64,000 bases of DNA from Dermacentor variabilis (lineage: Eukaryota > Arthropoda > Arachnida > Ixodida > Ixodidae). The DNA lies in assembly GCF_050947875.1 (NCBI RefSeq), contig NC_134571.1, forward strand, positions 223,582,024 to 223,646,023. The letters are read 5' to 3'. Under the pieces are notes generated by a model. That model made no database searches, had not been told where the DNA came from, and saw only the letters and a program-made list of their open reading frames with translations. This document shows positions 58,600 to 64,000 of the stretch, one piece after another (position 1 is the stretch's first letter; each line of letters starts with the position of its first letter). The translations under genes and the position numbers were made by a program.

Positions 58600-58712
58600 A
58601 GACAATTTTTTAGCTCCTAGATTCTTTTACGCGCACCAGGATGCCAGAACACAACCCAGACCCTCGGCCTGACGCGTGCCATGCTCAACAAACTGAGCTA
58701 CGCTCCTGGGTT
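58600..58712 (-). mobile_element. tRNA-like head of a decayed SINE
   Basis: On the minus strand it reads aggagcgtagctcagtttgt and tgagcatggcacgcgtcagg, then gtctgggttgtgttctggca, tRNA-like with an A-box and a poor B-box. It continues into ctggtgcgcgtaaaagaatc, which resembles the SINE body. The T-loop is damaged, so it is not a tRNA gene. Confidence 0.5.
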
Positions 58713-60300
58713 CTTATGTGCACGGAGGCGGAATTTGTAAACGAAATTGTTGGCAACGTTTTTAAACTGTCCTGCAAGTTACGCTGGACATGAGGGTTGG
58801 CAACCTTGGCCCTTGCCAGAAAACAATCATGAAGCACCTGCTTGTTCGGCTCGCCGTAGTTCAGCGCTATATAGTGGTCTATTTAAGCTGCAGCGCAAAG
58901 AACCAAACCGATGTATTAGATTAGAAACAATGATGACGCTACTGACAAATGTTTTCTTGAGCTTGCGAGTCCCTCTTGTTCCCATGGTTCCAGAAATACG
59001 CAGATTGGCGAATATGAGGCTTAATATTACCGGCAGAAGAACAGCAATCCAAATAAGCAGTTCAGAGGAAGATGGAAACTGTCAAATAACACTGCTTAAG
59101 GAGTGTTATTACAATACCTGCAGGTAGCACAACTTGAGTTTAATTTCTCAATGAGGCGGATATTACTTGCACGAGAAATTAAAAAGCATTAACAAATTAA
59201 AATTTATTAGGTAATTACTATACGGCACTTATTCAAATTTACGAATTGCAGGCGGTGAGTTCGCAAAGCGTATCCAATTGGAATAAATTTTCAGGATGAC
59301 ACCAATTTTGAGATATTAATTCCCAAAAGTGCGACGAAAGACGTTTCAGTTACTTTCGTGCTTCAGTGCACAAAGCGGCGGTTTGCTAGAAAAGTGAGTG
59401 GAAGAATGGCGCACATTTAGTGCAAGTCTCACGGTGTACACTTCGAAACCCGTGTAATCATTGCAATTTGTTCCGAGAAGATATGCCTTGTAAGCTTACC
59501 GGCTACAATTCGCAAATTGCGCTAGCTGCTGTAAACTTATTTGAACACAAGTTATATTGTGATTTTTTGAACTTAGTGGAATAAGCATGTCGATGTCTGG
59601 TGCAAGCAGTATCCGTCTCTTTTAGTAATCCAGATGAAGGACTATAGGCTTTGTGCCACAGGCGATTTTTAATAAATATTCTGTATGGTCTAAAGAAACG
59701 TAACTACCACGGGGACCGCGTTCCCGTACAAGACGACGGCCTTCGATTGAGTGCGTGCTAACTGGACGCATTCCGAAAGGCCAAACAGCTTAACCCGCGG
59801 CAGAATGACGAGGGCTGCGCGTCGAAAACGAAAAGCGTGCGCAGGACTCGATTGCAGCAGTGCACCTGCACCAACGGAGCAACGCTCTGTAATGTCAAGA
59901 AATGAGGAGGCTGAGCCCCCTTATGCGCTACCTTGTGGTATTGCTGCAAAAGCTGAACACGTGCGTGAAAATCGTGCACGTTCGTGCCCACCACGGCGCC
60001 GAGGACGAATACAACGGCGCCAGGATGCCGAAGCTGCACGATTCCAGACTGCGCATGGAAATGCTACGAACACATGCTTCGTAGCATTTCCTACGAACAC
60101 ATCCCTAAGGTCATGCCGTGTTTGGCCATTGGCTCCGCGTGAGCACCATGTTGATATTTTTTTTTTTTACTGCGAACACTGGAGTGCGTGGCCTCGAGCG
60201 CGACACCGCAAACGCGCATGTGTCGCGAACTTCGCGCGTCGTCGGCTCTGCCGTATCTGCAGCGGGTGAGCTCACGCAGCTGCACACAGCTAAATTAAAA
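58713..60300. other. no gene recognised
   Basis: Frames at 58747-59127 and 59751-60269 lack domain motifs. A 14-bp perfect hairpin (60057-60070 with 60078-60091) is embedded in a local duplication of ctacgaacacat. Confidence 0.35.
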
Positions 60301-60492
60301 TTATTTAAATATGGGTTTTACGTGCCAAAACCACGATCTGATTATGAGGCACGCCGTACTGAGAGGGACTACGGAGGTTTGGACCACCTGGGCTTCTTTA
60401 ACGTGCCCTTAAATAGCAGTACACGGGTGTTTTCGCCCCAATCAAAATGCGGCCGCCGTGGCCGGGATTCTATGCCGCGACCCCGCGCTTAC
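60301..60492 (-). mobile_element. SINE copy, nearly full body
   Basis: ttatttaaatatgggtttta, ccacgatctgattatgaggc and gcggccgccgtggccgggat place it in the same family. The B-box region is changed (ggattctatgccgcgacc). The tRNA head is cut where acactctaagaaaaatcccg begins. Confidence 0.75.
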
Positions 60493-61307
60493 ACTCTAAG
60501 AAAAATCCCGGGGAAACGGGAGTAACTGGGCCGTTAGTCCTAAAAAGGGCGCTTTCGTCCCTCAAAGGACTAACTGCATGAATGTGCGTGCCGTGTGCAA
60601 ATTTCGGAGAGTAAGTATTTAGTCCCTGGTCGGAAAGAGAGCAATGGGAGGACGAACGGCAACAGTTACTCCCCAGGCACTTCGCTGTTTTCGTCCGTGT
60701 CACGGAGCGACGCGGCGAAAACGGCATTGTCTATAAATCGTGAATGGTTCGAAGTTCGTGCATTGTCTATTGAACTACATGCAAAGCAGCACCCTGCCTC
60801 TTCGTGAGAAAATTGCGTGAAACTTGAAGGCTGGGATGTGAAGAGCCGTGCCCTTCGTGCGCACACCATAAGTGGGCACATTAAACGCGCAAGTCATTGG
60901 TAGACGGCTAGATTTTCTTGGTCAATAGTACCTAAGTTCCTTCCCTTCCAAGGAGGTTGCGAACTGAAGCGCTCTGTCGCTCAAACGGGACACGCTAAGC
61001 GACAGAGGAATTGGCCTTCTCTGTCGCCTTCGGTGCTGCGTTTGAACTCGCTACAGGTATGCGCGGCGTGGTGCCTCAGTTTAAATCACCCTCAGAATAC
61101 TCGGGCTGATTTCTATCCGCAGTCACTTATGGTTGCAAGTGCACTGAACGTTAGACTCTCACTGCATAGCTTGCACAAAGTGCGGAGTCGCTTTTATATT
61201 GGCGCACTTCGCATGCTTAACCATGTCTAAATATCCTGTCTTGCCAACCCAGCGGCGCGGTGACGTCATTCCTTCTTCGGCTCTCGTGCGCGTCGGACGC
61301 TGGGAAC
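60493..61307. other. possible DNA-transposon terminus and 5' region of the L1-like LINE
   Basis: acactctaagaaaaa at 60490 looks like a transposon terminus, but no inverted partner was found. ctctgtcgct (60972-60981) is inverted at 60998-61007. The stretch before 61308 is likely the LINE's 5' untranslated region. Confidence 0.3.
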
Positions 61308-62675
61308 ATGCGCTCTCTCCGAGCGGTGTCAGCGGCTTCAGGCCGTGGTTCTACTGTATCTGCTGAGGATTACAAGGTTATTCTGCCCCAACTGCCAACT
61401 GGAAACGCTTCCCTGGACACTGTATTTCTTTATTGTGATGTGTCTGCCAGGCGCTACCGAATCAACGATTTCGAAGAAGAAATTGAGCGCCTACAAGTAG
61501 TCAATGATGAAGCGTCGATCGGTGCCTACCGGATGAATCATGTCTGGGCGCTAACGACATATTCCATGGCCGCAAAACAAGTGCTCGTAGATGCAAAGGA
61601 ACTGCGCATCAAAGGTAAAAGATGCCTTGTCATCGATCCCGACGACAGTCAGGTGAGAGTCAAACTTCACTGGCTTCCTTACCATATCAGTGACGACGCC
61701 GTTCGAAAAGCGTTGGAACCATATGGAAAAATTGAAGTAATGAGTAGAGAAACGTGGCTGACTGGAAAATTCCAGGGAGCGCAAACCTCATCTTGGTCGG
61801 TGATATTGAGACTGAAACGCGGATTTACTGTCGAATCACTCCCGCATCAGATTCGTATTCAGGGCAGAAACACTCTTGTAATTGTGCTTGGACGACCACT
61901 CCTGTGTCTGAGATGTAAGAAATCGGGCCATATAAGAAAGGATTGTCGTATGCCGCGGTGTTCTGCATGCCGCAAATTTGGTCATGAAGGTGACGACTGC
62001 AGGAAAACTTACGCTACCATGACACGGGAAGACGGCGAGAACGACGACACAGATGCGCTCATGGACGAAGATGAAGCTGTAGAAACTTTACAGCCTCGTA
62101 ACATTAATATTGCCTCGTGGGTGCCTGAGCCTGCAACACAAACCACGCAGAAAGAAGCTGAGGCCGACTCTCCAGTGAAGGCTGTGGTAGTTGTAACAAC
62201 GGATAACATCTCGGGGGAGCCCGAAGAAAAGTGCAGTGTAGTGTTTCAAGTTCCGTGCCTTTCAGTGCCTGTGGAGTCGCCGACGGCGTCTAAAGTGATC
62301 TACCCAGCAGAACTAGAACGCCCGGAGACGCCCGTGGCGTCTGACGACGCAGTATCTGCGGCAGAAGCAGAGATTGCAGATTTAGGAGCGGAACGTCCCA
62401 AGACGCCAGCGGCGCCTGAAGCCTCGTACCTTCCAATGGAAGCGGAGACGCCAGAGGCGTACCATTCCCTGGAGTCTCAGCAGGAGGACGCAAGCAATAG
62501 GGCTACAAGGATGCATGAGCTTGGTTCGGACGAGGATGAAGGCACGTCAGGGAGCATTACAGAGATGAGAAGCATGGTGCAAAAAGCAAAATCGAAAGCG
62601 GCCATGAAGAGGAACCGTGTTACCACGGCTTCTCGGATACCGCCCGTGGAAAAACGCCACAAGCACTCCTTGTGA
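61308..62675 (+). CDS. L1/Tx1-like LINE ORF1 protein, intact
   Basis: A single frame of 455 codons from the ATG at 61308; an earlier in-frame GTG at 61260 is less likely the start. The N-terminal half has an RRM-like region (VKLHWLPYHISDDAVRKALE, VILRLKRGFTVESLPHQIRI). Two CCHC zinc knuckles follow: CLRCKKSGHIRKDC (residues 200-213) and CSACRKFGHEGDDC (218-231), both C-x2-C-x4-H-x4-C. The C-terminal half is acidic, with several ETPxA-like repeats (RPETPVASDDAV, RPKTPAAPEAS). ORF1 proteins bind element RNA and act as nucleic-acid chaperones. ORF2 follows after 62 bases. That ORF1 is whole while ORF2 is broken is notable. Confidence 0.75.
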   Translation: MRSLRAVSAASGRGSTVSAEDYKVILPQLPTGNASLDTVFLYCDVSARRYRINDFEEEIERLQVVNDEASIGAYRMNHVWALTTYSMAAKQVLVDAKELRIKGKRCLVIDPDDSQVRVKLHWLPYHISDDAVRKALEPYGKIEVMSRETWLTGKFQGAQTSSWSVILRLKRGFTVESLPHQIRIQGRNTLVIVLGRPLLCLRCKKSGHIRKDCRMPRCSACRKFGHEGDDCRKTYATMTREDGENDDTDALMDEDEAVETLQPRNINIASWVPEPATQTTQKEAEADSPVKAVVVVTTDNISGEPEEKCSVVFQVPCLSVPVESPTASKVIYPAELERPETPVASDDAVSAAEAEIADLGAERPKTPAAPEASYLPMEAETPEAYHSLESQQEDASNRATRMHELGSDEDEGTSGSITEMRSMVQKAKSKAAMKRNRVTTASRIPPVEKRHKHSL

Positions 62676-62737
62676 CCTGTAAAGATCACGACTCAAAGGT
62701 ATGCACCACTGGCCGGAGTATCGGCAGTTTTATCACT

Positions 62738-64000
62738 ATGGCTTACTTAAAGCTAGCAACCTTTAACTGCGTGAGCTTGGTCGCACGCAGGAGGAAGCAG
62801 TGGTTTCTAAATCTGCTCCTGCAAGAAAATGTTGACATTGCGTTTATTCAGGAGACAAAATTTTCATCGAGTGTGCAGTTGGAAGAGATGGACTACTTTG
62901 TTCGCAACCATTACTCGTTTCATTTTTCGCCTGCTTGTGGTTACAGTGGAGGGACGGCAGTTTTGGTAAAGAAACACTCAGCGGTACTAGTGTACCCCGA
63001 GTGGGACAAGGACCGAAACGGCCGTGTATGTAGTGTGGATTTGGTATACCGGAATGAACCATACAAGCTTGTTTCCATTCATGCTCCGAATGACGCATCG
63101 CCACGAAAAGAATTCTTTTAAGGCCTGAGGCAGTATGTCGACTCACCATGCCGTACCATATTTGCCGGAGACCTTAATTGTGTTTTACGTGCTTCAGACT
63201 GTTCGAAAAAGCGATCTCCAGATACCAGCCTAGCAGAGCTCAGGAAGCTTTTGAGAGACTATAATAATTAATAATAATTTCATAATAATTTCATAATTTA
63301 TTTATTCATTAGTAAAAATACAGATAATTGCGCTATGACTTGCAAGATGTTACCGAGCTTGCGCCAGGAGATAATGACGATTTTACACATTGGCAAGGGG
63401 ACTGTCATTCAAGGCTTGATCGGTTTTACGTGTCTAGTGACCTCTCATCGTACAACGTGCGCTATAAGGTGCAACCTGTTGCATTCTCAGATCATGCATT
63501 TGTCAAAGCCATATTTGAAGAAAAGGAAATAACAAGAAAGAGCCACAAAGAGTGGCAGTTGTGGAAGCTGAATGAGAGTCTGCTGGATGAAAAAGGAATA
63601 TTCGGCAGCATTAGCAATCTAATCAAGGAAAAAAAACGAAAGTAGGAAAGGTAGACGCGATATTGTGGGAAGAGATGAAGGAAGAATGTAAGATGTTTCT
63701 ACTTGCAAAAGGACAGGAAAAAGCAGCATTGAAGGGAGAAAAGCTGAGCTTGATACGAATTCTCAAAAATCTAATCGAAGCCGAAAACTGTCACCCGGGT
63801 ACCCTCACAGAAGATATCAAAGAGTGCAAAGGCCAGCTGCTGTCAATCTTGGAGAAGGAATATAAAGGCGCTATGATCCGGTCTAGGACGGAATCACAGC
63901 AGAGAGATGAGGAACCGCTCAAGATTTTCAAGACAAAAGAAAGACAGCGTGGCATGAAAAACAGAATAGAAGCAATACAGAGCGGAGACAGTATTCTCAA
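62738..64000 (+). pseudogene. L1/Tx1-like LINE ORF2, endonuclease and linker, broken and cut by the window edge
   Basis: From ATG 62738 it reads LATFNCVSLVARRRKQWFLN, VDIAFIQETKFSS and YSGGTAVLVKKHSAV, all AP-endonuclease blocks. A TAA at 63119 follows KEFF, but the same frame continues GLRQYVDSPCRTIFAGDLNC (catalytic GDxN). An AT-rich stretch (63260-63330) breaks it again. Then come HSRLDRFYVSSDLSS and FSDHAFVKAIF, the last catalytic blocks. A run of eight A (63629-63636) marks a frameshift into VDAILWEEMKEECK and EYKGAMIRSRTE, the linker before the reverse transcriptase. The domain order supports L1/Tx1. The reverse transcriptase lies beyond the window. Confidence 0.75.

Noticed and set aside
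58610..58710. tRNA gene on the minus strand
   Set aside because: tagctcag is good, but the T-loop is degraded and the sequence continues into SINE-like body.

Overview
The window reads as repeat-packed nuclear DNA of a chelicerate, most likely a hard tick (Ixodidae). The grounds are the mix of repeats: tRNA-derived SINEs with the tail motif ggggttttacgtgccaaaac, RTE/BovB-like, I-like, CR1-like and L1/Tx1-like LINEs, a Penelope-like element, a Ty3/gypsy element and THAP-domain DNA-transposon remnants. The species call is recall of repeat families, not a search. There is no sign of bacterial, organellar or viral coding layout. Many reading frames here are chance openings in old repeats.

Layout. 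1-2310: minus-strand RTE-type LINE cut by the window edge. 2330-3120: 3' end of a second LINE family (called family B here). 3224-4400: rearranged Penelope-like element with one inverted piece and a possible hammerhead-like motif. 5266-5367: first coding exon of a fatty acyl-CoA reductase, the best host-gene signal. 7038-7255: long foldback. 7961-10830: SINE, decayed LINE ORF1, and an RTE copy that was itself hit by a SINE. 13910-14880: degenerate minisatellite. 18785-23865: LINE family B (two copies), a THAP-domain ORF, RTE and I-like LINE pieces. 23944-24748: minus-strand THAP gene split by a 160-bp intron and broken by one stop. 25003-25900: SINE and a LINE 3' end. 25957-31467: complete-ended but inactive gypsy element with 184-bp LTRs and an ATAT target duplication. 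32717 and 37613: two further THAP domains, the second inside a 1474-bp element flanked by TTAA. 38690-40062: CR1-like LINE. 41463-44457: 2995-bp region bounded by 17-bp inverted repeats, holding a 680-bp GT/GC tract and a possible solo LTR. 50960-55870: I-like LINE with an RNase H domain, interrupted by an 880-bp inverted-repeat element. 55871-56066: TATC microsatellite. 61308-64000: L1/Tx1-like LINE with intact ORF1 and broken ORF2.

How the parts relate. Almost everything is mobile-element sediment, and nesting gives relative ages: SINE into RTE, 880-bp element into I-like LINE, SINE upstream of the THAP gene. The RTE and family B copies each recur three times and share 3' ends. Four THAP-domain sequences within 18 kb are the most unusual coding signal. 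Long stretches (44.7-50.9 kb, 14.9-18.7 kb, 10.8-12.9 kb, 56.9-60.3 kb) show nothing I can assign. All names come from motif reading; none has been confirmed by a search.
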